Positions 29,790 to 37,997 of a stretch of 43,352 nt of DNA are shown here, in pieces. The notes beneath the pieces are model-generated. The model worked only from the letters and a program-made list of their open reading frames with translations. It made no database searches and was not told the DNA's origin. Numbering within the stretch: position 1 is the first letter of the stretch; each line of letters begins with the position of its first letter. Position numbers and translations under genes: made by a program. The DNA comes from Gemmatimonadota bacterium (GTDB lineage Bacteria; Latescibacterota; UBA2968; UBA8231): NCBI GenBank assembly GCA_028875345.1, contig JAPPEG010000014.1:1-43352 (forward strand), given 5' to 3'.

Positions 29790-30809
29790 TCAGTGCTTCC
29801 TGCACAACTTGATCACCAGCAGATCCAAAACCAGATGCTCTTGGCGTCGTCCCTGCGATTTCAGACGCCAATCGGCTTCGTTCAAGGCGCTTAACCCCGC
29901 CCACAGCCAAGCGGCGGAGCGGCGCTGGGCCTGCTCCAAATACCCGGGCAAAAAAAACGGCGCAACCCCCAATTCAGCGGCCATTTTGTCGCGCGGTAGC
30001 GACTGGTCCATTAGCCCCTTAGCCTTGAGCAAAAGCTGGAAGTGGCGGGTGACCATGGCTACGGCGCGAGTTGGCTCTTCTCCTTGGCTGAGGAACTTGT
30101 GTATCAGCTTTTGCGCTAGCTTGCCCTGTCCTTTGCCGAGAGCATCGGCGAGTTCGAACACGCTAGCCCCGCGCGTGATGCCAGCGACTTGTTCGACCGC
30201 AGAGGCGGTGATCGACTGGCCCACTCCGACAAAACTGACCAACTTTTCTACCTCGCTGACCAATTCGCGCGGCTTAGCCCCTACGTACTGGCTGAGTAGC
30301 TGGACGGCCGCAGGCTCGATCAGCACCCCCTGACGCTTGGCGTACCGCTGTATCCACTGCGGTACTTGATTGTCGTAGGGCGGCCTAAATTCTAGCGCGC
30401 GACCTCGTCGCGAAAGTTCGCGAAAGAACTTCCGCCGCATATCGACTTTTTGGCCTACTACTAGGAGGCGACTGGTCTCCACCGGAGTCGTAAGTACGCG
30501 CTCTAAGCCGCGACATTGGTCGGGCGTCAGAGCCTCGGCATCGCGCAGCACAATCAGCCTACTCTCGGCCATCATGGGATAGGTCTCATAGACCTGAAAA
30601 AAATCCAGTACTTCTAGGCGTCCAGCCCTCAGTACGTCGAGGTTAAAATCCCGCGTCTGAGTTGGCACCAAAGCTTCGATCATAGACGCGACCAAGGCTT
30701 CGCGCTCGTATTCTTCGTCCCCGTGCAGCAAATAAAAAGGCCGAACATCCCCCTTGGTGATTTCGGCCAGCAGTGCAGCGGGACTTGGCCCTTTAGCTCT
30801 CTTAGCCAC
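29790..30809 (-). CDS. holA: DNA polymerase III delta subunit
   Basis: HolA is the clamp-loader subunit that opens the beta clamp. The protein (339 aa) has an N-terminal RPFYLLHGDEEYEREALVASM (degenerate P-loop region of HolA), FNLDVL, RLIVLRDAEALT, and the C-terminal LADALGKGQGKLAQKLIHKFLSQGE plus LVTRHFQLLLKAKG-like collar helices. Length fits. I chose GTG at 30809, which overlaps the upstream small gene by 8 nt; an in-frame TTG at 30878 would add 23 basic residues not seen in the family. Only a distant AAGAGG is visible, so translational coupling is likely. Confidence 0.92.
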   Translation of the reverse strand: MAKRAKGPSPAALLAEITKGDVRPFYLLHGDEEYEREALVASMIEALVPTQTRDFNLDVLRAGRLEVLDFFQVYETYPMMAESRLIVLRDAEALTPDQCRGLERVLTTPVETSRLLVVGQKVDMRRKFFRELSRRGRALEFRPPYDNQVPQWIQRYAKRQGVLIEPAAVQLLSQYVGAKPRELVSEVEKLVSFVGVGQSITASAVEQVAGITRGASVFELADALGKGQGKLAQKLIHKFLSQGEEPTRAVAMVTRHFQLLLKAKGLMDQSLPRDKMAAELGVAPFFLPGYLEQAQRRSAAWLWAGLSALNEADWRLKSQGRRQEHLVLDLLVIKLCRKH

Positions 30810-30996
30810 AATCTTTGCGTTCGACCTCTTCTTCGTCCAATATGCTGTATTCGGCCTCGGCGACGCGGCCCGGATCAATGCTGCTGCGTTGGTTGGACGC
30901 TCCGCGGCGAGGACCGCCCCTTAGCTGCCGGTACACGGCGTAACACAGCAACACGATCGCCGTCGCCAGCAGTAATTTGAACAACACGAACATCAT
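30802..30996 (-). CDS. Small single-pass membrane protein
   Basis: A 64-aa protein not assigned to a family. One membrane segment (FVLFKLLLATAIVLLCYAVY, residues 3-22) is followed by a basic stretch (RQLRGGPRRGASNQR) and an acidic end (AEAEYSILDEEEVERKD). The positive residues after the segment suggest N-out/C-in. GGTGA lies 6-8 nt before the ATG at 30996. It starts 40 nt after a terminator and overlaps holA by 8 nt. It is a convincing gene by ribosome-binding site and coupling, but its function is unknown. Confidence 0.75.
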   Translation of the reverse strand: MMFVLFKLLLATAIVLLCYAVYRQLRGGPRRGASNQRSSIDPGRVAEAEYSILDEEEVERKDCG

Positions 30997-31035
30997 GGTT
31001 TGCTCACCCCTTCCTGCTGAGCGGGCATTGAACGC

Positions 31036-31064
31036 AAAAAGCTCCCCCTATTACCGGGGGAGCT
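31036..31064 (-). terminator. Rho-independent terminator of the lipoprotein gene
   Basis: Minus strand: a 9-bp stem AGCTCCCCC (31056-31064) with GGGGGAGCT (31040-31048), 7-nt loop, then TTTTT (31036-31040, the last base shared with the stem). It lies 32 nt past the stop at 31097. Confidence 0.88.
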
Positions 31065-31096
31065 CTACGCAGTGCAGTGGGCAGCGGACGCAACTA

Positions 31097-31549
31097 TTAC
31101 TTGGCTTCCCACTTGAGCGGGAAGGGTTCGGTCTTGTCGGCCCTCTGCCACATCAACTCTAGGTTGCCATATATCTTAGTGAATTCTTCTTCGACGCGCC
31201 CAATGCTCTTTTGGGCATTGGGCACAAAGGTCGGGAAGTCCGGCTCGACCAGCTTACGCATCGCCGCCTTCAAGGCCCGTTTCTTGGCGTTGTGCAAGGC
31301 CCTCAGGCGCTTGTCTTCGAGCTCGACCTTCTCCAGCTCGTCGAGCAAGGTCTGCATGACCTGCTCGACGTCGTGGGCCTGAGAGGTCATGCCCTCGGTC
31401 GTTAGGTAGACCTGATAGCGCATTAGCTGTTGGCTATGGCTTTCCAAGCCCTGCAAGGTCTGGATATAAGGAGTCAACTCATCTTTTTTGCCCTCACAGG
31501 CCAAAAGCCCGCTGACGATGAGTGCGATTAGGATTGAATTTTTGCGCAT
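31097..31549 (-). CDS. Predicted helical lipoprotein of unknown function
   Basis: The 150-aa protein has a lipoprotein signal: MRKNSILIALIVSGLLACEG, with lipobox LLAC (Cys18). The mature part is nearly all helical and charged, with a coiled-coil-like stretch (VEQVMQTLLDELEKVELEDK and following). Start chosen at ATG 31549 because GGAGG lies 5 nt upstream; an upstream ATG at 31561 includes the ribosome-binding site itself. It is monocistronic, with a strong terminator. I do not recognise the family. Confidence 0.82.
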   Translation of the reverse strand: MRKNSILIALIVSGLLACEGKKDELTPYIQTLQGLESHSQQLMRYQVYLTTEGMTSQAHDVEQVMQTLLDELEKVELEDKRLRALHNAKKRALKAAMRKLVEPDFPTFVPNAQKSIGRVEEEFTKIYGNLELMWQRADKTEPFPLKWEAK

Positions 31550-31593
31550 TGGTTCCTCCATTTCCCAAAGACATTACTGCTATAAACTCCAAC

Positions 31594-32454
31594 CTAATAA
31601 TCTGTCGGGTATGCGTCAAATGGATGGCGGCGGCGATAGAGCACCGCGTTCAACTCGCCGCCCAACAGTATTGAAAAAGCCAGCAAATACGCGGACAGCA
31701 AGAGGATGATGGCAGTCCCTAGTACGCCATAGATGATATTGTAATAGCTGAACCGCTCGACGTGATCTAAGGCAATGGCAATGATCCCGGCCAGCCCAGA
31801 AGACATCACACTCCCTGGCAACACGTCCAACCAACGCAGTCGCACGGCGGGCATGATGAAGTAAATGCAGGCAGCCGTGGTAATCATACCGATCACGACC
31901 ACCGCGCGCCTCAACAAGGCTACCAACGGAGCAAAATGTGAGGAAGTCCAATAGCCCCGCAGCCAACTCTCGACGTGTTCGCCGAATATGATGAGGTTAA
32001 AGAAAAAAACAAAAGAAATTCCCAAGACCACGATTAAGACGAGCGAAAGAATGCGCCGCTTGTAGAAAGACCGATGCTCTTGCACGCCATAGGCTCGGTT
32101 GAGCGCCATCATCGTAGTGGACATGCTAGCCGACGCCGGCCAGATGACCCCCAAGAATCCGATGACGAACAAACTCTGCGACGAGAGAAAGTTGATATTG
32201 TCTTCGACGACTGCCAGCAGCGGGACGGGGATGACAATACCTAAAAATTCGAGAACTTTGATGAAATTCTCAGGCGATATGCCTAGGAAGCCCAACAGGG
32301 CAGTCAGCACGAGAATACCTGGGAAAATGGCAAAAATAAAGTCAAAGGCCATGGCCGGGGCCGCAGTCGTGCAATCGTGGCGGTACGTCGCCACCACGGC
32401 ATCGCGGCCAACTGCTAGACAGAAGGCGATCCGGCTTCTAAGCGCCTCTATCAC
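31594..32454 (-). CDS. YihY/BrkB family inner-membrane protein
   Basis: A 286-aa protein with about six membrane segments, matching the YihY (formerly ribonuclease BN, wrongly) family. Diagnostic are AMAFDFIFAIFPGILVLTALLG near the N-terminus, FYKRRILSLVLIVVLGISFV, and the C-terminal YGVLGTAIILLLSAYLLAFS followed by ILLGGELNAVL. The function of the family is unknown. It starts with GTG in a GTGA overlap with the inositol-monophosphatase-family stop and is the last gene of that operon. Confidence 0.92.
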   Translation of the reverse strand: MIEALRSRIAFCLAVGRDAVVATYRHDCTTAAPAMAFDFIFAIFPGILVLTALLGFLGISPENFIKVLEFLGIVIPVPLLAVVEDNINFLSSQSLFVIGFLGVIWPASASMSTTMMALNRAYGVQEHRSFYKRRILSLVLIVVLGISFVFFFNLIIFGEHVESWLRGYWTSSHFAPLVALLRRAVVVIGMITTAACIYFIMPAVRLRWLDVLPGSVMSSGLAGIIAIALDHVERFSYYNIIYGVLGTAIILLLSAYLLAFSILLGGELNAVLYRRRHPFDAYPTDY

Positions 32455-33227
32455 GGTGGCTGACCCAGATGCCCCATGATGGACTCAAAGAGATATCCAT
32501 TGGAAGAGAAGGCGTCTTTGCCGTATATCGTCGGCACTCCCTGCCAATCGGTAAAGGTGCCTCCGGCTTCCTGCAGAATAGGCAGCAATGGCCCGCAATC
32601 CCACGGATTCATAATGGGGTCAAAGCTGGCCTCAGCCCGGCCGGTGGCCACGAGTATGTGGCCGTAACAATCGCCCCATCCCCGGCGCAGCCGAGTGCTG
32701 GTGACTAGCTTCTGCCACTCCTGTTCGCGGCCTTGTTCGGCAAAGCTCGGCCATGACGTATAGCAGATGCAGGCTTGGCCTAACTCAGCTACTGAGGACA
32801 CTGCCGCCCGCCGGCCATTCCACCAACAGCCCTCACCCCTAGCGGCCCATACCATCTCGTCAAGGGCCGGCATGTAGCAACAGCCCACGTCAACCCCATC
32901 GGGCCCCTCCCGCGCGATAAGTACTCCGTAGAGCGGTACCCCTTGGACAAAGGATTTCGTTCCGTCAATGGGATCAATAATCCAGCGCGTACCGGAGCGT
33001 CCCTCGACCCGGCCAAATTCCTCGCCGACAATCCCATCGTCGGGATAGGCCTTGGCCAACAAGTCCCGTATCTTGGCCTCGGCTTCGCGGTCGGCGACGG
33101 TCACCGGTGAGAGGTCTTCCTTCCACTCGGCGCGGATTCCCGACTGGAAGTAGCGCAAAGTGATCTTGCCCGCTTGCCAAGCCGCATCTACTGCAAAATC
33201 CAAGCAACTCCGCAGCGACGCGCTCAA
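32451..33227 (-). CDS. Inositol-monophosphatase family phosphatase (histidinol-phosphatase-like)
   Basis: Mg-dependent phosphatase of 258 aa. It has the two family motifs: EE at 69-70 and WIIDPIDGTK (D85, D88) and, near the C-terminus, MNPWDCGPLLPILQEAGG. DGTKSFVQGVPLYGVLI is close to HisN-type histidinol phosphatases, but inositol-phosphatase or other sugar-phosphatase activity is also possible. No his genes are nearby. Start TTG in a TTGA overlap with the isomerase stop; stop overlaps the YihY GTG start. Confidence 0.88.
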   Translation of the reverse strand: MSASLRSCLDFAVDAAWQAGKITLRYFQSGIRAEWKEDLSPVTVADREAEAKIRDLLAKAYPDDGIVGEEFGRVEGRSGTRWIIDPIDGTKSFVQGVPLYGVLIAREGPDGVDVGCCYMPALDEMVWAARGEGCWWNGRRAAVSSVAELGQACICYTSWPSFAEQGREQEWQKLVTSTRLRRGWGDCYGHILVATGRAEASFDPIMNPWDCGPLLPILQEAGGTFTDWQGVPTIYGKDAFSSNGYLFESIMGHLGQPP

Positions 33228-34057
33228 CCCAAAATCTCTCGGCGCAGATCGGTGAGTAGTTGCAGAGCCGAGCGGATATCCCCGACTTGGTCCGGGGCGT
33301 ATTCGCGCTCAATGGTCAGCGGCCCCTCATATCCCAAATCGCGTAACTTCAAAAGGAATGCCCGGATGTTGACGTCGCCTTGGCCAAGCGGCGCGTCCTC
33401 GTACCAAGGCTGGCCCGGGCGGCGCTCAATCGCGGCGTCTTTGCAGTGTACGCTGCGGACAAAGCGCCCCACCTGATCCAATGCCTCTAGCGGTGGGCCG
33501 GCCTGATAGAGGATCATATTGGCTGGATCGAAATTGACCGCGAGGTTCTGGCGATCGACAGCTTCGATAAAGGTGAGAAGTTCAGCGGCGGTCTCCTGAC
33601 CGGTTTCTAGGTGAAAATACTGGCCGTGCCTCCGGCAGTGATCGCACACGGTGCGCGCAACTTCGACGACCGCGGCAAAATCCGGATCCGACGCCTCCGG
33701 CACAAAGCCCAAGTGCATGCCAACAGCATCTACACCTAGCACAGCAGCAAAGTCCACGATAGCCAGAGTCTCTTCGAGTCGGTGCCCCCGGCGCTCTAAA
33801 GGCACGAGCCCGACCGTTTGCTGGGCGATTTCCGGCGTGGTGTAATCGTCGTCGGGAAAACCGGCGAAAACCACGCTGATTTCGATCCCGGCCGCGGCGA
33901 ACTGGGCCTTGATTTCCGCTGTTTTCTCTGCAGTGCGAAAATCGCGGCCTGGAGCGTGCAGATGCACAGTGGAAACCCCTAGCTCCTTCACCGAATCCAA
34001 CCCGGCCCCTAAGCCCTCATCAATAGAGGTAAATATGCCTGTTGCCCATTTAGCCAT
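33224..34057 (-). CDS. Sugar phosphate isomerase/epimerase family protein (xylose isomerase-like TIM barrel)
   Basis: A 277-aa AP-endonuclease-2 type barrel. Visible are GMHLGFVPE, the metal-ligand strand YFHLETGQETAAEL, NLAVNFDPANMILYQAG, RSVHCKDAAIERRPG and YEGPLTIEREY, which carry the Glu/Asp/His/Glu ligands of this family. The substrate is unknown; an IolE- or hydroxypyruvate-isomerase-like role is possible. ATG 34057 has AAGGA 6 nt upstream. It is the first gene of a three-gene run with 4-nt overlaps and starts 30 nt after a terminator. Confidence 0.88.
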   Translation of the reverse strand: MAKWATGIFTSIDEGLGAGLDSVKELGVSTVHLHAPGRDFRTAEKTAEIKAQFAAAGIEISVVFAGFPDDDYTTPEIAQQTVGLVPLERRGHRLEETLAIVDFAAVLGVDAVGMHLGFVPEASDPDFAAVVEVARTVCDHCRRHGQYFHLETGQETAAELLTFIEAVDRQNLAVNFDPANMILYQAGPPLEALDQVGRFVRSVHCKDAAIERRPGQPWYEDAPLGQGDVNIRAFLLKLRDLGYEGPLTIEREYAPDQVGDIRSALQLLTDLRREILG

Positions 34058-34086
34058 TTCGGTCCTTTCCATTTGGTTGCAGACAA

Positions 34087-34121
34087 ATTAAAAGAGGGGA
34101 CAGCCAAGCCATCCCCTCTTT
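34087..34121 (-). terminator. Rho-independent terminator of the small-protein gene
   Basis: Minus strand: a 10-bp stem AAAGAGGGGA (34091-34100 complement side) with TCCCCTCTTT and an 11-nt loop, followed by a T-rich stretch (TTTTAATTT). On the plus strand it is also symmetrical but no plus gene ends here. Confidence 0.72.
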
Positions 34122-34139
34122 GATAAATCTACGCGTCGC

Positions 34140-34295
34140 TTATCGCCTCGCGCGCTCTTCCTTTTCGTTGCGCCGCGTTCCCTCGGCCTGGGCAGCGTCC
34201 AAAACGGCCCGCACCCGCTGGCGAAAATTTTTGATCTGATTGTCAACTTCGTCTATGGAATTCAGCAGATCCTCCTCAACTGCATCTTCTGGCAT
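34140..34295 (-). CDS. Small charged helical protein, 51 aa
   Basis: A reading frame of 51 codons beginning MPEDAVEEDLLNSIDEVDNQ and rich in Glu, Arg and Ala (FRQRVRAVLDAAQAEGTRRN). It is predicted to be one long helix, acidic at the N-terminus and basic at the C-terminus. AGGAG lies 6 nt before the ATG (34293-34295), a second ATG 5 nt upstream is out of frame, and a terminator lies 19 nt past the stop. It follows the sigma-factor gene by 51 nt on the same strand. I do not recognise a family. Confidence 0.65.
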   Translation of the reverse strand: MPEDAVEEDLLNSIDEVDNQIKNFRQRVRAVLDAAQAEGTRRNEKEERARR

Positions 34296-34346
34296 GGCAT
34301 ACTCCTGCGACTATTGGGGAGCAGGGGAGCCTTGTGGGGAACATCT

Positions 34347-35207
34347 TCAAGCGCGGCTATAGGAGCGCAGATGATCGCAGCGGCTGGGGTGGCGCAAGCG
34401 GTGCAGTGCTTTCTCCTTGATTTGCCGGACTCGCTCGCGCGTAAGACCAAAGCGCATACCAATCTGGTCTAAGGTCATAGGCTCTTCCCCGTTCAACCCA
34501 AAGTAGAGGCGGAGAATCTCGGCCTCGCGTCCGATGAGTCTATTCAGAGCCGTGTCAATCTGACCGCGCAGACAGCCGCGCATCACTTGGTTTTCAGGGG
34601 ACTCTTGCCGCTCGTCTGGCAGCACGTCTAGCAGACTGTGATCTTCTTCGCCGAGAAAGGCCGCGTCGAGCGACCGCATCGAGCGACTGCACATCAAGGT
34701 CTCCTTGACCTCTTCAACCGGGACATCGAGCTGCTCAGCGATAGCTTCTGGGTGGGGATCGTCAGTGCGCTCTTGCTGCAAGATGCGGGATGCTTTGGAT
34801 ATCTTGTAGAGCAAACCGATCTTGTTCAGCGGCAAGCGGACCGTACGCGACTGTTCAGCTAACGTCTGTAGGATGGCTTGGCGGATCCACCAAACGGCAT
34901 AGGAGATAAACTTGAATCCCTTGTCTTCGTCAAAGCGCTCAGCGGCTGTGATCAATCCCATGTTCCCAGCACTGACCAAATCTGCGAGGGGGACGCCGCG
35001 ATTTTGGTATTCCTTTGCCACGCTGACCACAAAGCGCAAATTCGCTTCGACTAAGCGATTGCGTGCGTCCTCATCCCCTTGCTTGATTTTCCGCGCTAGA
35101 TTGACCTCATCAGCCGGGGAGAGTGGCTTGGAATGGGCGATTTCGGCCAGATAACTCCCGAGGCAATCTTCCATATCCCAAAATGGTGCTTTAGTCATTC
35201 CCGCCAT
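34347..35207 (-). CDS. rpoD: RNA polymerase sigma factor, short sigma-70 (SigA/RpoD group)
   Basis: A 286-aa sigma-70 factor without the large region 1.1. Region 1.2 begins CLGSYLAEIA; region 2 has LRFVVSVAKEYQNRGVPLADL and the core/-10 part AGNMGLITAAERFDEDKGFKFISYAVWWIRQAI; region 4.2 is MTLDQIGMRFGLTRERVRQIKEKAL. The length and region 2.4 match the primary sigma factors of FCB-type bacteria, and the consensus TTGACA/TATAAT promoters around it fit, but a group 2 factor cannot be excluded. It has its own promoter at 35281-35309. Confidence 0.9.
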   Translation of the reverse strand: MAGMTKAPFWDMEDCLGSYLAEIAHSKPLSPADEVNLARKIKQGDEDARNRLVEANLRFVVSVAKEYQNRGVPLADLVSAGNMGLITAAERFDEDKGFKFISYAVWWIRQAILQTLAEQSRTVRLPLNKIGLLYKISKASRILQQERTDDPHPEAIAEQLDVPVEEVKETLMCSRSMRSLDAAFLGEEDHSLLDVLPDERQESPENQVMRGCLRGQIDTALNRLIGREAEILRLYFGLNGEEPMTLDQIGMRFGLTRERVRQIKEKALHRLRHPSRCDHLRSYSRA

Positions 35208-35280
35208 GGAACCATCCTCTTCTTTTAGAGTGGGGAGGAAAAGGAAAGCTACACGTGCATTAAACTAAAGATGTGCTATT

Positions 35281-35309
35281 AACTTAGCCGGGGTCACAAA
35301 ACCTGTCAA
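35281..35309 (-). promoter_or_regulatory. Sigma-70 promoter of the sigma-factor gene
   Basis: Minus strand: perfect -35 TTGACA (35304-35309), 17-nt spacer, -10 TAAGTT (35281-35286), about 74 nt upstream of the ATG. It suggests autogenous transcription by the same holoenzyme. Confidence 0.65.
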
Positions 35310-35326
35310 GCAATTTCTCCCAACCC

Positions 35327-36040
35327 CTAAGCCTTTGTAAGTGCGCTTAAAACAGACTGTTGCACGGCCAACAGGCGCTCTATGCCCACCGCCGCCAAAT
35401 CAAGCAATTCGACCGCTTGCGCACGAGTAAAGGGACGGCCCTCAGCCGTCCCTTGGATTTCGACGATCCCTCCCGGGCCGGTCATAACGACGTTCATATC
35501 CGTTTCGGCGCGACTATCTTCCTCATAGCACAGGTCCAATAGAGACTGGTCCCCTACTATCCCAACGCTAACCGCGGCGATCTGCTCTGCGAGCACATCG
35601 CCGGGCAGCGTCAGCAACGCCTCTGCCAAAGCCACATAAGCCCCTGTTATTGAGGCCGTGCGCGTTCCGCCATCAGCCTGTATGACATCGCAATCGACAT
35701 ACAGCGTCCGCTCGCCGAGTTGCTCCAAGTCTACTACCGCTCGCAGCGACCGACCGATTAGACGCTGAATTTCACGCGCTCGACTATTAGGCTCGCGGGT
35801 TACTCGGCGTGTAGAGGAGCCAGGGAGCATGCTGTACTCCGCGGTTAGCCACCCCTTGCCGGTCCCCGCCAAAAAGGGCGGAACCCCATCGACGGGCGAT
35901 ACCGTGCAGAGCACCTTTGTATCGCCCATCTCGATCAGAGCCGATCCAGCCGCTGTTTTCAGGTACCTAGGGGAGATCTGCACCGGCCGCAATTGATCGG
36001 GCCGTCGTCCATCACTGCGTTTCCAGCTTGTCTCACTCAT
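35327..36040 (-). CDS. rph: Ribonuclease PH
   Basis: RNase PH is a phosphorolytic 3'-5' exoribonuclease that trims tRNA 3' ends; it forms hexamers. The 237-aa protein has [51 protein letters not shown] and [19 protein letters not shown], and ends in [16 protein letters not shown], all diagnostic. It overlaps the DnaC-like gene by 8 nt and is the last gene of smpB-dnaC-rph. Confidence 0.97.
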   Translation of the reverse strand: MSETSWKRSDGRRPDQLRPVQISPRYLKTAAGSALIEMGDTKVLCTVSPVDGVPPFLAGTGKGWLTAEYSMLPGSSTRRVTREPNSRAREIQRLIGRSLRAVVDLEQLGERTLYVDCDVIQADGGTRTASITGAYVALAEALLTLPGDVLAEQIAAVSVGIVGDQSLLDLCYEEDSRAETDMNVVMTGPGGIVEIQGTAEGRPFTRAQAVELLDLAAVGIERLLAVQQSVLSALTKA

Positions 36041-36860
36041 TGAGATGCATCCGATAATCAGGGCCGTCCATGGGGATCGGTTGGCACATCTCTACTAGGC
36101 GCGAATAGATGCGACCCTTGGCTATATTCTTGAGTTCGTCGAGGGGCTGATTGGTAGTTACAACCGTGAATCGCTGATCGCCGTAGCGGGCATCTACGAG
36201 ATCGTAGAGCATTTCTATTTCCCACTCGGTCCCCCGCTGGATGCCGAAGTCATCTAAGACGAGGTAGGGCATAGTGCACAACTCTTCGAGAATTGACCAA
36301 GTGTGACCATAGCGCTCGCTGTCGGCTGAATAGGTATCGCGCAATTTCTGAAAATACGTACGCGACAGACTGAGAAAGCGGCCTGGTTTGGCCCAGCGCA
36401 ACATGAGTTCGTTGAGTGCAATGCAGCCCATCAAGGTCTTGCCCGTGCCGGGATTTCCGTGGAGGAGATAGCCGCGCTTAGGCTCCTCTGCTGCTTCGAT
36501 CAGGTCTTGGTGAATGCGGAGATAGACCGTGGCCGCTAGGTCGATGCGCGTCCCATCTGGTGCCGCCATTCGGAAGTCGTCGACGAACTTCCACTTGTAG
36601 CGCTCGGGGATATCGGCCTGGCGAAACAGGCGGTTGGTTTCCGTCATTTTACGGCGATAGGGACGGCAGAGACACCACTGATTGCGCGAATCGTCGTCCC
36701 AGTATTGGTAGGGTGCCCTTCCCCCACAGCGGCACTCAACGCACTCGCAAAGCCGAAGTGTACCATAGCGGCCCACTTCGACTATCGGGTCGTAGTATAA
36801 GCCACCACCACCGCACTTAGAACAGCGCGTCGCTTTCTGGTCGGCCGCAGGCAAACTCAC
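36033..36860 (-). CDS. DnaC/DnaI-like AAA+ ATPase with N-terminal cysteine cluster
   Basis: The 275-aa protein resembles replicative helicase loaders and IstB-type ATPases. Walker A is GNPGTGKT (135-142), Walker B is [16 protein letters not shown], sensor 1 is [12 protein letters not shown] and an Arg-finger region is [10 protein letters not shown]. The N-terminus has eight cysteines in pairs (C13/C16, C38/C40, C43/C45, C63/C65), likely zinc or Fe-S sites, of the kind seen in DnaC-type loaders. Starts with GTG in a GTGA overlap with smpB. It is probably the chromosomal DnaB loader, not a transposon IstB, since no transposase is present. Confidence 0.85.
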   Translation of the reverse strand: MSLPAADQKATRCSKCGGGGLYYDPIVEVGRYGTLRLCECVECRCGGRAPYQYWDDDSRNQWCLCRPYRRKMTETNRLFRQADIPERYKWKFVDDFRMAAPDGTRIDLAATVYLRIHQDLIEAAEEPKRGYLLHGNPGTGKTLMGCIALNELMLRWAKPGRFLSLSRTYFQKLRDTYSADSERYGHTWSILEELCTMPYLVLDDFGIQRGTEWEIEMLYDLVDARYGDQRFTVVTTNQPLDELKNIAKGRIYSRLVEMCQPIPMDGPDYRMHLNE

Positions 36861-37336
36861 CGGTGTCGCTCCTTAAGGGTCCGGTCGACATCGCGGTCGG
36901 CCTGGCGTTGGGCCAAAGCTTGACGTTTGTCGAACTGCTTCTTGCCGCGGACCAGTGCCAATTCCACCTTGGCTCTGCCGCGCTTGAAGTAGATCTTAAG
37001 CGGCACCAAGGTAAGGCCCTGCTGTTGCGTCCTCCCGGTCAGCCTGCGGATTTCGCTGCGGTGCAAGAGCAATTTGCGCACGCGCTCTGGATCGTGGTTG
37101 AAACTGTTACCCCGCTCGTATTGGGCAATGTGGACGTTGTGCAGGAAAATTTCGCCTCGTTCAACCAACGCAAAGCTATCCTTGAGATTGGCGCGCCCAG
37201 CGCGCAGCGACTTGACTTCTGTGCCGCGCAAGACAATGCCGGTTTCATAGCGGCCCATTATCTCGTAGTCGTGCCGGGCTTTGCGGTTTTGCACGGCGAT
37301 CAACTCCCGCTTGGCATCACTTTCCGTTTTGGCCAT
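36857..37336 (-). CDS. smpB: SsrA-binding protein SmpB
   Basis: SmpB binds tmRNA and mimics the anticodon stem in the A site during rescue of stalled ribosomes. The 159-aa protein has [50 protein letters not shown], the [13 protein letters not shown] helix and a basic C-terminal tail. No ssrA gene is visible in the window. It is the first gene of a smpB-dnaC-rph run, about 70 nt from divergent tRNA-Leu. Confidence 0.97.
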   Translation of the reverse strand: MAKTESDAKRELIAVQNRKARHDYEIMGRYETGIVLRGTEVKSLRAGRANLKDSFALVERGEIFLHNVHIAQYERGNSFNHDPERVRKLLLHRSEIRRLTGRTQQQGLTLVPLKIYFKRGRAKVELALVRGKKQFDKRQALAQRQADRDVDRTLKERHR

Positions 37337-37366
37337 AACCAGCCTATTTTCACGAAGAAACCGGGC

Positions 37367-37395
37367 TTGACGACTGCAAACCCTGCATTTAGCTT
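37367..37395 (+). promoter_or_regulatory. Promoter of tRNA-Leu
   Basis: Plus strand: -35 TTGACG (37367-37372), 17-nt spacer, -10 TAGCTT (37390-37395), with the start expected about 7 nt before the mature tRNA. Confidence 0.5.
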
Positions 37396-37408
37396 TTGCT
37401 TTTCAATT

Positions 37409-37495
37409 GCCGAAGTGGCGAAATTGGTAGACGCGCATGGTTCAGGACCATGTGGGGGCAACCCCGTGGAGGTTCGAGTCCTCTCTTCGGCACCA
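37409..37495 (+). tRNA. tRNA-Leu (anticodon CAG)
   Basis: A class II tRNA with a long variable arm (TGTGGGGGCAACCCCGT). Acceptor GCCGAAG/CTTCGGC, anticodon stem CATGG/CCATG with loop TTCAGGA giving CAG, T arm GAGGTTCGAGTCCTC, discriminator A and encoded CCA. A T-rich stretch follows (37496-37515). Confidence 0.95.
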
Positions 37496-37619
37496 TTTTT
37501 GCTTCTTTTTTGCTCCTGACTATTAATCTACACGCCTCGTTCCAACCCGCGCAAGGGACTGCCTACACGCGTGGCAATCCTTGCCCTAAATTATACACAA
37601 CTCGCGAAAGGATGTCCCT

Positions 37620-37997
37620 ATGGCCCGCTTTCTGCACACCCGCATCCGCGTCGGCGATCTCGATCGCTCCATTGAGTGGTATTGCACCCACCTCGGCTTT
37701 GAAGTTCGGAGCCGCTCCGATAAGTCGCCCGCTGGCAATCAGATCGTTCATCTCGAACTGCCCGGCAATGAACACACCTTAGAGCTGACCTATTCTGCCG
37801 ATTACCAACTCGCCGTCCCCGAAGATCTCATGCACCTCGCTATCGCGGTTCCCGACTTAATCGGCTTTTGCGACACGCTGGAAAACAACGGGATTGAAAT
37901 ATGGCCTAGCGATTGGCGCGAGACTTTCCCTACCGGCCGCAAGATGGCCTTTATCGACGATCCCGACGGTTACGAAATCGAGCTACTTGAAGGTTGA
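37620..37997 (+). CDS. gloA: Glyoxalase I-like protein
   Basis: A 125-aa VOC-fold protein resembling lactoylglutathione lyase, which detoxifies methylglyoxal adducts. It begins MARFLHTRIRVGDLDRSIEW like E. coli GloA; the putative metal ligands are His6, Glu in LELTYS, His in MHLAIAV and Glu in the final YEIELLE. AAAGGA lies 7 nt before the ATG. It could act with another thiol than glutathione. Its 3' end overlaps the convergent DUF815 gene by 28 nt. Confidence 0.9.
   Translation: MARFLHTRIRVGDLDRSIEWYCTHLGFEVRSRSDKSPAGNQIVHLELPGNEHTLELTYSADYQLAVPEDLMHLAIAVPDLIGFCDTLENNGIEIWPSDWRETFPTGRKMAFIDDPDGYEIELLEG

Noticed and set aside
36033-36860. IstB transposition ATPase of an IS21-type element
   Set aside because: No transposase or terminal inverted repeats nearby; coupled to smpB and rph, so a chromosomal helicase loader is more likely.
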